From assembly GCF_033807575.1 (NCBI RefSeq), contig NC_084705.1:18532019-18596018 (forward strand): 64,000 nt of DNA, written 5' to 3'. A program made the translations under genes and the position numbers. This stretch comes from Cydia pomonella. Lineage: Eukaryota > Arthropoda > Insecta > Lepidoptera > Tortricidae. Shown in pieces: positions 34,941-45,235 of the stretch; position 1 is the first letter of the stretch, and every line of letters begins with the position of its first letter. Below the pieces are notes generated by a model, which was not told where the DNA came from, searched no databases, and saw only the letters and a list, made by a program, of their open reading frames with translations.

Positions 34941-35945
34941 CAATACATTGTGTTAGTGCAGGGCAGTGCGGAAAGACACAGATTACTGGTGGATGGCACA
35001 TCTCTGGAAGTCGTCAATAAGTTTTGCTACCTTGGGTCGACTGTGTCAAACAATCTCTCGCTTTATGTAGAGATCGATATTCGTATTGGCAAAGCAGCGA
35101 CCATGTTCGGGAGGCTACGTTCAAGAGTGTAACCAAGATGATAATGTACCAGACTTGCGTTCTAAGTATACTCTTGTACGGAGCAGAAACCTGGACGACG
35201 TATGCAAAACAGGAGCGACGGCTCAACACTTTTCACATGCGCTGTCTACGTAACATTTTAGGCATAACTTGGCAGGACAAAGTGAGAATTCAAAGAGTTC
35301 TTGAAAAAACGCAGCTGCTCAGTCTTACCGCTCTTCTCAAACAGAGACGCTTGCGGTGGCTGGGGCATGTGCACCGGATGAAACCCTCTAAAATACCTCG
35401 ACGTGTCTTGGTTGGTGCAGTTGCGTATGTTAAAAGGAACGTTGGAAGACCGATGCTGCGCTTTAAAGACTGTGTTAAGCGAGACATGTCAATATTTGAA
35501 ATCGATCACCATGCCTGGGAAACCTTAGCTGAAGACCGTGATGGATAGCACAAGCATGTTGTGGAGGGGAGAAGGCTATACGACCAAGCCTGATTTAAAT
35601 AAAAAATAAATAAAATAAAATAAAAAGCATTTATTTCGGACAATATCTATAGGTAATACAAAAACACAAAACAACAAACAATCAAAATATTTACATATAA
35701 ATTACAAAAAATAAAATAAAAGTATGAATTAAATTAAATTAAAAATACGGATTTAATGCATTAGATGGCAGAAGGTGTCGCAGAAAGCAAACCGGGACTG
35801 GAACCTCAGGTAGCATGAGATTTCTCTGCCAAAAATGTGGGAGGTCGTGCCGCTCACGCATCGGCCTCCACAGTCACCAAACTCGTTGTCTAAACAACAA
35901 TGCTTAAATTGTCTATGTTGAAACGCAAAGGCCTGTGATGATGAT
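34941..35945 (+). pseudogene. RTE-like LINE 3' part with nested insertion
   Basis: The first frame holds LLVDGTSLEVVNKFCYLGST and IDIRIGKAATMFGRLRSRV. After a frameshift near 35129 it continues TKMIMYQTCVLSILLYGAET, RCLRNILGITWQDK, LKQRRLRWLGHVHRM, RPMLRFKDCVKRDM, AWETLAEDRDG. A further piece at about 35820-35905 encodes RFLCQKCGRSCRSRIGLHSH, the C2H2-like finger that ends such ORFs. The tail at 35936-35945 is GATGATGAT. The region 35599-35749 between them is an inserted retroposon end. The element is 5' truncated and non-functional. Confidence 0.82.
35592..35756 (-). mobile_element. Retroposon 3' end inserted in the LINE, with GATTTAA target duplication
   Basis: GATTTAA occurs at 35592-35598 and again at 35750-35756. 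Between them the minus strand reads a short 3' UTR ending in GTCCGAAATAAATGC and a TTTTATTTTATTTTATT tail. This fits a retroposon end that landed inside the RTE-like LINE. Confidence 0.55.
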
Positions 35946-36392
35946 TGTGGAAAATTGTTTATATTAGTGTCTATGCATGTACAAATAATCTGTCAAACTG
36001 CATTTTATTCATAAATTATCGGTCGCAATAATCAAAAAGTTGTGTGTTTACTACGAGAGTGATCCCAAACTTTTTTCTCCGAATTCAGTAGGTAGGGTAA
36101 CCATACTGAGCCTAAAAATAAGAGATAAAATTAAACCAATGATATTAATGTTAATGATTACTTTAATAACAGGAGACCTAGCAGGGGTTTATAACACCAG
36201 GAAAATGGGTTCGAAAAACATATTTTGTATTAAGTTTTAAGTGTCATTCTGTATAGCATGCAAAAATATACGAGGAACTCAATCAAACTAAATTTCTGAA
36301 ATCCGACGGAAATAAGACATTTAAACATTATAAAGTTCCTTATTTTTATAGAGTTTTCGAAAATATATCTATATAATGTATATCATTAAGGG
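35946..36392. other. Spacer, no gene seen
   Basis: The open frame 36040-36240 has no recognised domain. Confidence 0.3.
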
Positions 36393-36520
36393 TCCGGAGT
36401 GGTTAGGGTCGGCAACGCGCATGTAATTCCTCTGGAGTTGCAGGCGTCCATAGGCTACGGAGACTGCTTGCCATCAGGCGGGCCGTATGCTTGTTAGCCA
36501 CCGACGTAGTATAAAAAAAA
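36393..36520 (+). mobile_element. LINE 3' tail, family B
   Basis: GGGTCGGCAACGCGCATGTA, CTCTGGAGTTGCAGGCGTCC, ATAGGCTACGGAGACTGC, CCATCAGGCGGGCCGTATGC and an A-run. Very similar to the copy inside attacin intron 2 (40313-40437), so both may come from a recently active lineage. Confidence 0.8.
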
Positions 36521-37800
36521 CAATGAGTTTTGTATCTATTTTATTATTCGTATGTAAATTAGTAATTGTCGTACCTTAGTTAACTATAGTAATATTTTTA
36601 CTAAACATGTTTTAATTAGAGTTATGGAAATAGTGAATGTTCTTAGTGTATATATTTCCTCTTGCTCACTTATTTCTGATTAGTTTCCAAGTAAAAAAAT
36701 ATATATATATTTTTGGAAAAGGTTTACTTTAAATAACTATGAGTAAGTACCTGTAGTATAGGTTGTTAGATCTTTCAAAATGTCTGAATGTTACTTAAAA
36801 TTGTTCATAACGTTCGGTCATCTCAATAAAATCTAAAGTAAGTACCTATAGAATACTACTACATCTATTTAAATATATTATCAACCCGTGTATATAATTT
36901 TAAGAACTGCAAAATATGAGATAACATAAATGACCTATTAAATATGTTATAAATAAATTCACTCGATAACGGGGCATCACTTGCCACTTGCTACTCGTAG
37001 TATCACTTGCCAGAGTTCAATGGTTCAACACGCTTTACCTTGTAAGGGGATTCCTCTAACTTTTCTAAAAAACATAGAACTTAACTCGAATGTAAGCCAA
37101 CTAAATTGTAACTGTATCATGCTATGCTTAAGGTTGAGATTACAATTAAATCGGTCTTAGAGTTATTACAGTCTCTTTCTATGAGAATCATCATAAAAGG
37201 TTACCCGTTCTCATTGCTTTCGAATGTACGTCTGAGTCTAGTTTTATGTTTTAAATATCAGAATTAGAGTAACGCAAATGTTAACATGACAAATAGGTGC
37301 AACATGACTAGTGTGTCGGATGACCACACTTCGAGATTCTAATTGATTATTTTGTTAGAAAATTACTAAAAATAACTTTGATTAACTGTAATAAATGAGT
37401 TTGTGCATCATGTTCTCGATCTGCAATTAAGTCAGAATTACTGATTTTGTATTACGTCTTGAGTATCACCCTGTATATTTATGAGTAAAAATTTAAAATA
37501 AAAAGATAAAATAACTGTAAAATATTTCAATATAATAATAAAAAAATATTGTTTTTCAGTTAACATGTTTTAGAAGCCGAATACCGACAATGTACGATAC
37601 ATATAATATCTATTAATTCTATACGACGCATACGGGATAAGAGTCTCGAAATCACAATTGTCAAGTTTTTACTAAGTCATTATTAATATTTCATAGCTAC
37701 CTACTAAGGAATAAAAGTCTATAAAAACCGCAATTATAAGTGCAACAAAAAGTAATGAACATTAAAATTACAATTCAATATTTTTAAGTAAGTAACTAAA
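36521..37800. other. Spacer upstream of attacin
   Basis: 1.3 kb of A+T-rich sequence with no exon or repeat I can define. Confidence 0.35.
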
Positions 37801-37825
37801 TGCTAAAAAGTATACAAAGCTCTTG

Positions 37826-37976
37826 GGACCCAGGGATTCCCTGCAAAACGTTACTGATAGTTATTGAATATACCTACATCATTTTCTCAAATGCGGTGGT
37901 CCAGGGAATCCCTTGCACAAACGCTTATCAAGAACATTCCGCATATATAGTGGCCCGCTCCATATAGTGAGTCAGT
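37826..37976 (+). promoter_or_regulatory. attacin promoter: two kappaB sites, GATA site, TATA box, initiator
   Basis: Two NF-kappaB (Relish/Dorsal)-type sites are visible: GGGATTCCCT at 37833-37842 and GGGAATCCCT at 37904-37913. Both match the insect immune consensus GGGRNYYYYY on either strand. A GATA-type site (CTTATC, 37924-37929) follows. TATATA is at 37944-37949, and an arthropod initiator TCAGT is at 37972-37976, about 30 bp downstream of the TATA box, so transcription should start near 37974. The spacing of the second kappaB site (about 65 bp upstream of the start) and the adjacent GATA site is the arrangement known from inducible antimicrobial peptide genes. Inference: induced by bacterial challenge through Imd or Toll signalling. 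Confidence 0.8.
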
Positions 37977-38054
37977 ATACATTAAACTGTTCCAGAGTTA
38001 ACTGTCTAATTAAATTCGCGCTTACAATCTGTGTATTTAAAATTATATTCAAAG

Positions 38055-41000
38055 ATGTTTTCTGTTCATCTCTTTGCGCTGGCGCTTTTAGCCACAGCTC
38101 AAGCTCGTTATATCGCTTTACAGGATTTAAAAATACAACCTTACGTAATAGACGTAGCGAACCTCGCACAAGACGACTTTGAAGACGCGTTATCAGAGCA
38201 TGCATTTGAATCTCTGCATCCGGGTTATCTAAACCGGGTCAGGCGTCAGCTTGGCAGCGTGAGCACCAATCCAGATGGAAGTGCGAATTTGAACCTAAAA
38301 GTTCCCATCGCACGGGGTGAGAGCAACGTACTGAGTGCTATTGGATCGGCTTCGGGGATACAGTCTGCAAATGCCTTCAGAGCAGCTGGAGTGAAGCCCG
38401 GTCCAGGGTATACCGCTGCTGGTGGCGGACTGGCTCTCGATAATATGTAAGTATTTCTGTTACGTAATATTAAATTAATACCTTTATATGGAAGTTAGCA
38501 TGTTTGGATGTTTGTCCTCAATCAGGCAATAATAACTGAAAATAATTAGCTTAGTTTAGTCATATAAGTAGCTTGTAATCTGGACAAAGGATACTTTTTA
38601 ACTCGGGAACCAACCCGTAAAAGGGTGAGATGTGAGTAATAAAGTGTAACAAAACAAAGTTATTACTAAGTACTAACAGGAGTGTTTACAGCCGAACAAA
38701 TTTAAGCGGACGAAGTGTTGGGCACAGGCTAAATGTATATTGTACATGGAAAAATACAGACTAGGGTGTTCTTTATTTTGCACTTTAAAAATTTACAACA
38801 CTCCATTTTATTTACCCCAAAACACCCTGGTATAAAACACAGGTAAACTCAGGTCATTCCCGTAACAGGAACCCGTGCCGACTTTGGAAATTTGGTCAGA
38901 AATGAGGCAGTTACGGCCCGATTCGAAGAATGAGATACGATAACGAGAAGTTCTGGCTATTGACAGAAGCAGCTCGATTCGGGCAACCAATGTCACTTTG
39001 ACGTTAGAAATATCGTAGATAGATCTTATTTTGGATCACAGCGGAATCGAAATAAACATCAATTTTGACATGTCGTTTAGTTATTGATTTTTTAAAGATC
39101 TTTACAAGATCTTAAACGTGTCTTAATCATTCTTCGAATCGGGCCGTAAGTCGATAATTTTTTATTGTTTTTCTTATCGGATCGTTATTTTTTTGCGAAT
39201 TAATGTTTATAAGTGGTAGTAGTAGTAGTAGTGTAACTTATGCGATTTATATGAAATAAATGAATAAAAAGACAACAAAATGAGCTCTACATATATATAC
39301 ATACATATACATATACATTACATTACATTTGAATGGGAGAATCGTATACAGGTCGGCATGAGTTACATTTACAGGAATGGACTGAAATTTATTTCTGAGA
39401 GTTCTGTAGTAATAGAAACTTTTAGAGGGTATGCGTTATTATTTTCTAATAATAGTGAAATAATACAGCACCCCATATGGAATACCTCAAACTGGATGCT
39501 TAAAGATAATTAAAAATTTTCAGCAACGGCCACGGACTAAGTGTGACCGGCCAGCACATCCCTAGTCTCGGCAACCAGGCGACGGCGGCGGGGCGGCTGG
39601 GGCTCATCAACACACCCGACCACAAGCTGGGCGCCAACGCCTTCATAACCAGAACTATGCCCAACATCCCCAACCTCCCCAACTTCAACACTCATGGTGG
39701 CAGCTTGGACTATACTTTCAAGTAAGTTCAAATAGTTGTGCTATTTAAACATTCTAGATGCAAATATTTACCGAAGAATCAAAACAATAAACAATTTAAC
39801 TAAAACAATATTTATATAGCTATTTTGGAGTTCTATCTGGTTCCACTATCTGTTTAAACAGGATATTTTTTATGGCAGTTAAAATGGGAACTGTTACTAA
39901 AATAAAATGAAATCAGATACTAAGTAAATATAGAGGCAAAACGTATATAAACTATAACTCGTCTATGGTTTTCATGTAGCATAGAAACTTCTTCTTTTTT
40001 GAAGTTAGTTAATTATTCATGCTAAATATAAAGACAAATAAATTAACTTCTCATTCATCAAAATCGGTTCAGCAGCTTTGACGAGTGTCAACATAAAAAA
40101 AAGCCTACAAGTGTAATATGTACCTATATCTATGTGTTTATTATTTAAAAAAACTTCCTGTGGTTGGGTGAACACTCTTTAAATCAAGTTGCATTTTTGG
40201 AAACACTACATTAAATAAGTTATCCGATGTATACATATTGGCATCATTTTAAGAGTATTTCGTATCGCTTTCACGATATTTACGCATTTAGAGCTCATCG
40301 AGGCTGCGGAGTTTTAGGGTCGGCAACGCGCATGTAAGCATGTAACTCCTCTGGAGTTGCAGGCGTACATAGGCTACGGAGACTGCTTACCATCAGGCGG
40401 GCCGTATGCTTGTTTGCCACCGACTTTTTTTTTACCCTAACATAATCTATGAACCCGTTTCTGACTTTCATTTGTTGTTCTGAAACTGCTATGGATTTGA
40501 TATGTAAGCTGACCAGAAATGTGTTTTCTGACAGCTGACCGATCAAATTCATAACAGTTTCAAAACAAAAATTTAAAATCAAAATTGGGCTATTATGTCC
40601 GAATCTTGCCTTGTCTCTAATAATAGCCAAAACCGAATACAGAACCTCCACCTTCTTGGAATTGAAGTCTGTTAAAAATAGAGCCTTAACACTTAACTGG
40701 TTTTATTCACGTATTTTAAGTCACTGTGCACGATATCACTCTCCTTGGCTAGAAATGGAGGCTCATGGAAACATAAACACATGTGTCTAACAATTAAGTA
40801 AAACCGGCAATTATCAGTGTTACCTTGCCTCACGAGACCGTAAATCCTTTACACTTTCTTTTAGGGATAAAATCGGTGGTTCCCTGGGCATGGCGCACAC
40901 TGACCTGTTCAAGAAGACCGACTACTCGGCCATGGGCAACCTGAACCTGTTCCGAAACCCCTCGTCCTCGCTCGACCTCAACGCCGGCTGGACCAAGTCG

Positions 41001-41072
41001 CAGTCACCCATCCCCGCCTTCAATCACAACTGGGCTCCGCAGGGCGGTCTGACGTTTACGAAGTATTTTTAA
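38055..41072 (+). CDS. attacin: attacin, antibacterial glycine-rich peptide precursor (3 exons)
   Basis: Exons 38055-38446, 39524-39721 and 40865-41072 join to 798 bp (265 residues). Both introns have GT-AG ends (gtaagt donors; ttttcag and cttttag acceptors) in phase 2. The start ATG at 38055 gives a signal peptide MFSVHLFALALLATAQA (residues 1-17), then a pro-region ending NRVRR (60-64), a furin-type site, and a mature chain of about 201 residues starting QLGSVSTNPDGS. The attacin N domain and two glycine-rich G domains follow, with hallmarks NGHGLSVTGQHIPSLGNQ, NIPNLPNFNTHGGSLDYTF, KDKIGGSLGMAHTDLF and the C-terminal FTKYF. Attacins are secreted from fat body and haemocytes and disturb outer-membrane protein synthesis in Gram-negative bacteria. 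The mature chain is a little longer than the roughly 185-residue silkmoth type. Exons 2-3 are far richer in G/C-ending codons than exon 1. Confidence 0.95.
38911..39149. repeat. 239-bp MITE in attacin intron 1
   Basis: Perfect 23-bp terminal inverted repeats: TTACGGCCCGATTCGAAGAA plus TGA at the left and the exact complement ending GAATCGGGCCGTAA at the right. Inner parts (CGATTCGGGC) echo the ends. No coding capacity. It lies between the donor at 38447 and acceptor at 39523, so splicing signals are untouched. Confidence 0.85.
39211..39325. repeat. Simple repeats in attacin intron 1
   Basis: A GTA run at 39213-39231 and an ATAC/ATACATT microsatellite at 39287-39327. No function inferred. Confidence 0.6.
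40313..40437 (+). mobile_element. LINE 3' tail (family B) in attacin intron 2
   Basis: Shares GGGTCGGCAACGCGCATGTA, GGAGTTGCAGGCGTACATAG, GGAGACTGCTTACCATCAGG and CGGGCCGTATGCTTG with the copy at 36393. An extra 9 bp (AAGCATGTA) after GCGCATGT is a local duplication. It is in the sense orientation of the gene and clear of the splice sites. Confidence 0.8.
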
Positions 41073-41160
41073 ATGTATCTACAAGTAATAATAATGTAAA
41101 CTTTACATTACATTGTAAAGCATAACCGTCCAAAGACTAGGATATAAATTGATAAGTTAT

Positions 41161-42660
41161 TATATTTCGTCACTTCATTTTTCAGATATAATTTTATATT
41201 AACCATGTAGTTTCCCCATTGTACAGATAGCATCGCACACATTTAAGAGTAACTATTTTGATTAAAACTGTGAAAACCAATTTCCGCCCACTTCCGCTTA
41301 CTGGTTACCTGCGTGCGGCGACCGCTGCGCTCTTCATTCTTTATTTGTGCGTGGTAGCGTCCACACCTCGGTCTATTTGCCGAACACTTCGGCACAAGAC
41401 CACATTTTTTATAACGATCTTCGTTGCCTACTATGGTGTTAGCTGTGAGATTTCATTGAATTCGTTGTGCAATATACATATATTTGTTTTTAAAATCGTT
41501 GTGCAATCCTTCAACTTGAAGGACATACATACATCCTGGAGGTTAGTCGAGAACTAACACGATGGAAAAAATCATCCTGGAGGTTGGTCGTGAACCAACA
41601 CGAAGGAAAGTCTGTTCGTATTTCATCAAAACATCAAAATATGGTATATTTGGGACACTAACTTAATACAACTGATGAAAATAAATCTCTAGAAATTGAA
41701 AATAAATAAATTCTGATCAAAATAAATCTTTAGCACCTGAAAAGAAATAAATTCTAGCCATATATAGATGGCGATTAACTTATAATCTAATAATTTGAAA
41801 CATTAAACTATAATATGAATATCTCATACCAAGGATACTTTATATGAGTAACGGCCTAACTGCAAATACAGTAGTTCAGATAAATAAAAAATAAATAAAA
41901 ATACTAAATATTTCGGTTTATCACCATGGTTAACATTAACAAATAATTTTCACCCGAATGACTTATTTTACTTCGGACTAAGATAGATATATGTTTTTAG
42001 TGTCTCACTATGATGTTTTTTAATAATATATTTCTAATGTTAGTACGGTGTATACGTAACGTACAGTAAATAAAATAAAATCCCGCGGTCATTGGCATAG
42101 CATATAAATTGGGAAGTTTTTTTTCTCTCTTTGGGACGTCCCGGCGTCCATGTGCTAGTTAGGAGGAACGTCTTAACTTAAACCAGATACTCAGACAGCC
42201 AAAGCTTTCGGCTTATTTCAACCAAAACTTATATCTCTAAACATCTACATGGTTAATATAAAATTATATCTGAAAAATGAAGTGACGAAATATAATTGAT
42301 GATCAAACGAACTTTTTGAAGTGAAGTTCGATCGATATTATATGAGTCACTTCATTTGAAGATATAATATAAGGTCCCACCCACCCTAGAGCCCTGATAT
42401 AAGTTTTGGTTCCTGCCTTCTCTAAAAATAATGAAGAGCGCAGCGGTCGCCGCACGCAGGTAACCAGTAAGCGGAAGTGGGCGGAAATTGGTTTTCACAG
42501 TTTTAATCAAAATAGTTACTCTTAAATGTGTGCGATGCTATCTGTACAATAGGGAAACTACATGGTTAATATAAAATTATATCTTCAAATGAAGTGACTC
42601 ATATAATATCGATCGAACTTCACTTCAAGAAGTTCGTTTGATCATCAATTATTTTTACTA
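41161..42660. repeat. Nested foldback repeat downstream of attacin
   Basis: The arm at 41161-41338 (ending GCGGCGACCGCTGCGCTCTT plus CAT) is matched in reverse complement by 42430-42607 with very few differences. A third partial copy of the outer arm lies at 42250-42293 (complement of 41161-41204). In addition 42297-42370 pairs with 42580-42655 (GATGATCAAACGAACTT and AAGTTCGTTTGATCATC). The attacin 3' end lies only about 90 bp upstream, so the messenger RNA 3' end may border on it. The open frame at 41258-41557 lies across the arm and is not considered a gene. Confidence 0.8.
41532..41610 (+). repeat. Tandem pair of hairpin units with compensatory changes
   Basis: Two units of about 40 bp, both starting CATCCTGGAGGTT and ending in ACACGA-GGAAA. 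The first contains GGTTAGTCGAGAACTAAC, the second GGTTGGTCGTGAACCAAC. Each forms a 6-bp stem with a short loop, and the A-T pair of the first stem is G-C in the second. Confidence 0.7.
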
Positions 42661-44041
42661 TGAAATGAGTTACTTATTTGAAAATAAATAATAAATATAA
42701 TTATTGATAAATCAAGTTATTTTTAACAGTAATTTTTACAAGCTTTTATTTAAATTGCCCTGTTAGTATGTATATTAGTTAGTGTAGTTGGAAGCTAAAT
42801 TTGACCCACTTGCCGATTTCCGATTGAGCTGAAAATTTATAGATCAGATGACATTGTAATTTTATGATGACATGGAGCTGATTTGATGATGGAGAACAGC
42901 ACGTGGCCAGGAGAACGCTGTAATAAAACAACTCAAAATAGTTGTCGTTTTTAAAAGTCTCGATGAGTATTGATAGCCTACTGTGGAAAGAAAAGTACAG
43001 TCAGCGATAAAAGCTTGTACCAAAAACTTTTTTTTGCCAAAAAGATTTTATTTATACTCTAAACGTTTTTTCTTTATTTATAATTTAGGAATGAGCTAGC
43101 TTTAATACTGTTAAAATATTGGTTTAGTAAAAACATTTGACTCTAAAGCATGCATTATTATAAAAATGTTACGGAAAAGCGACTTTCGTGTTCTTGTAGA
43201 TATCAGTTTGTTAAAGTTGACAATAATTAATTTTCTATCCCTCTCTCTCCTCCTCCTCCTGGATCAAGACAGTGACGTCTATGTAATACTATCTACCATA
43301 TGTACCACTTAGAAATGTCAATTTTATACAGCGTAGGTATACGTGTTTATTTAACTTTATTTCTCTGTAACCACAGCTTCGACAAATGAAAGGATATAGA
43401 ATGGGTAAAGGTAGGAAGAACTCTCTTATAAACAATGAGATATAATTTAATTATAGTTTACACAGGATATATTAACTCAAATAAAGCTTAGACAGCTTTA
43501 GAAAACTGACTATAACATGGTCGCTGGGTGCCGCCAAGTTATATAAGTCAGCGACCGATCGTAAGATCAGGCAGATCGAAATGTTCCTGTGTATGTGTAA
43601 TGTTTTGACGGTAGTCATATTAAACCATATTCTACCTATACATATAGGTAGGATAGGATCGGTTGCTTCAGACTGTTCAGAAATAAAAGAACTGTTCTGA
43701 AGGGCAAACTGTTCCGTCGACTCAGGGAACGAGAGAAAATTTATCACTTTTATCGATATGCCTAATCTTACGATCGACCACCAACATATATATTGAACAT
43801 AACGGAAATATCAGAAATGCTATCTAACATCAAAAACACACATTAACTACGCGTATAAATGCAATAGTAGCAGTCATGCTAGCCATGTGCCATACGTGTA
43901 TGGCCTATTGTATTCGAATAAAGTCCTAAGACATTACATTCTAAATAAGGAAGCATCAATAGCCTATTGAAAAGAAGACGTTAAAACGTGATTATTTAGT
44001 ATCAATCCCGGTCTTGGAGGAACTACATCTGCTCAAAAAAT
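42661..44041. other. Spacer between attacin repeats and leader exon A
   Basis: No coding exon recognised. The minus-strand open frame 43472-43747 has no similarity I can name. A CTC-rich run lies at 43244-43260. Confidence 0.35.
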
Positions 44042-44602
44042 ATGAGGCCCAATTTTGAATTTTTAAAGTTGATTATAAGGCTGCTCATATTACTTATATT
44101 ATTTGTGATGTTATTCATTATAGCAGCCATTTTATACAGTGCGAAATATTGGCCTGATGTGTATAATTATATAAATGCGAATATAACTATTAAAAGAATC
44201 CCCACTATATCTGAACTTCATACGGTTATAGTTCACGAAAGTGAATACACTACAGAATTATATTCAACAACACATGGAAGTGATTACTTAGAAGTAACAA
44301 CAGATGATAATGATTTTGATTTAAACTTTGAAGATTTTATGAATGACGACGCAGATGACAAAAGGAGAAAAAGACAAATACCTGTGGAGGAAATGAAAGT
44401 TAATATTGAAATTATCAAAGCTAATTACGATTACGTTTTCGACTTCGACATAACTACTGATTTTTTTATTAAAGATTTAGTTAATGAAACCAAATTGACT
44501 ACGATTGAACCGAATACTTTTCAAATCAATACGATAAACGACGATTGTATCAAAGAAATTGAAGACATATCAGAAGAAAACTTGGCCAGGGCACTAAAGG
44601 AT
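44042..44602 (+). CDS. Leader exon A: type II membrane anchor plus acidic stem, possible protease first exon
   Basis: ATG at 44042 opens a 187-codon exon that ends at GAT followed by a strong splice donor, gtaagt, at 44603-44608 (phase 0). Residues 14-34 form one long hydrophobic helix (LLILLILFVMLFIIAAILYSA) preceded by Arg/Lys, predicting a type II single-pass membrane protein. After it come a Thr/Glu/Asp-rich stem with DDNDFDLNFEDFMNDDADD (88-106) and a polybasic KRRKR (107-111) that furin-like convertases could cut, then a second acidic part with one Cys (169). No domain is recognised. A compatible acceptor is the phase-0 protease exon at 63207, but another unseen exon is possible. This stem-plus-basic-site layout resembles membrane-anchored serine proteases. 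Confidence 0.6.
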
Positions 44603-44835
44603 GTAAGTATAAAAAATATTTTTCACTACACCAACTGGTAAAGGCCCTCTTGATAGTTCTAAAACTAATGAGAAAGTTGCATTTTATCCAAATGTGGGGC
44701 AAAGTAATCAGATGCAAATTTTGAGTTTTTTCTTTATGTTAGCTTGGGTAGAATTGATCTTTGAATGATACATTTATTACGTTTATTTGGATTTGATTTG
44801 GTTTGATTTATTTGTTATTTCATAGTTATTTTTCT

Positions 44836-45050
44836 CGCGCTGGTGTGTTGAAAAATGTTGTGTTTCACTCGGAGGCAAAGTTTGTTTAACCCTCGTGCCT
44901 TGAAGCGCTCGCAACGCTCAAGATTCCACTTCTCGAACCACTCGCTACGCTCGTCATTCAATTTTGGAATCTTTCGCTTGCTCGGGTATCAATATTAGCA
45001 CGAGAGGTTAAACAACAACTTTACCCCCTTGTCAAACAATAGTTATTTGT
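44836..45050. repeat. Foldback repeat in the first intron of leader A
   Basis: CTCGGAGGCAAAGTTTGTTT and AACAACAACTTTACCCCC are outer arms; AACCCTCGTGCCTTGAAGCG and ATTAGCACGAGAGGTT inner arms; ATTCCACTTC and TTGGAATC frame a centre with CGCTACGCTCG motifs. Copy of the repeat at 5848-6055. Confidence 0.65.
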
Positions 45051-45235
45051 ACAACAAGAGAGCAAAGTTTGATATTTCTTCGAGTGCTTGTTTTGAGTCC
45101 CGTGCAAGCGAAAGATTCTATAATAGATCTAATTTAGAATCTTGAGCGTAGTAAGGGACTCAAAAGCGCACGAGATGTAAATAACTTTGATCTCGTGTAG
45201 TACACAACATTTTTCACGTCAGTCAGCCATCAAAA
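45050..45235. repeat. Second, adjacent foldback repeat
   Basis: AAAGATTCTATAATAGATCT and AATTTAGAATCTTGAGC form the central hairpin; TTGAGTCCCGTGCAAGCG pairs loosely with AGGGACTCAAAAGCGCACG. It directly follows the previous repeat. A third small one at 45862-45925 has TGAGCAAAATGCGATTTTGC and TCACTG motifs. Confidence 0.6.

Noticed and set aside
39500..39731. Minus-strand open frames over attacin exon 2
   Set aside because: They are antisense shadows of the GC-rich exon; the plus-strand frame has clear attacin motifs and correct splice sites.
41258..41557. Open frame of 99 codons after attacin
   Set aside because: It lies over an arm of a foldback repeat and has no known domain; the same DNA occurs inverted at 42430-42607.
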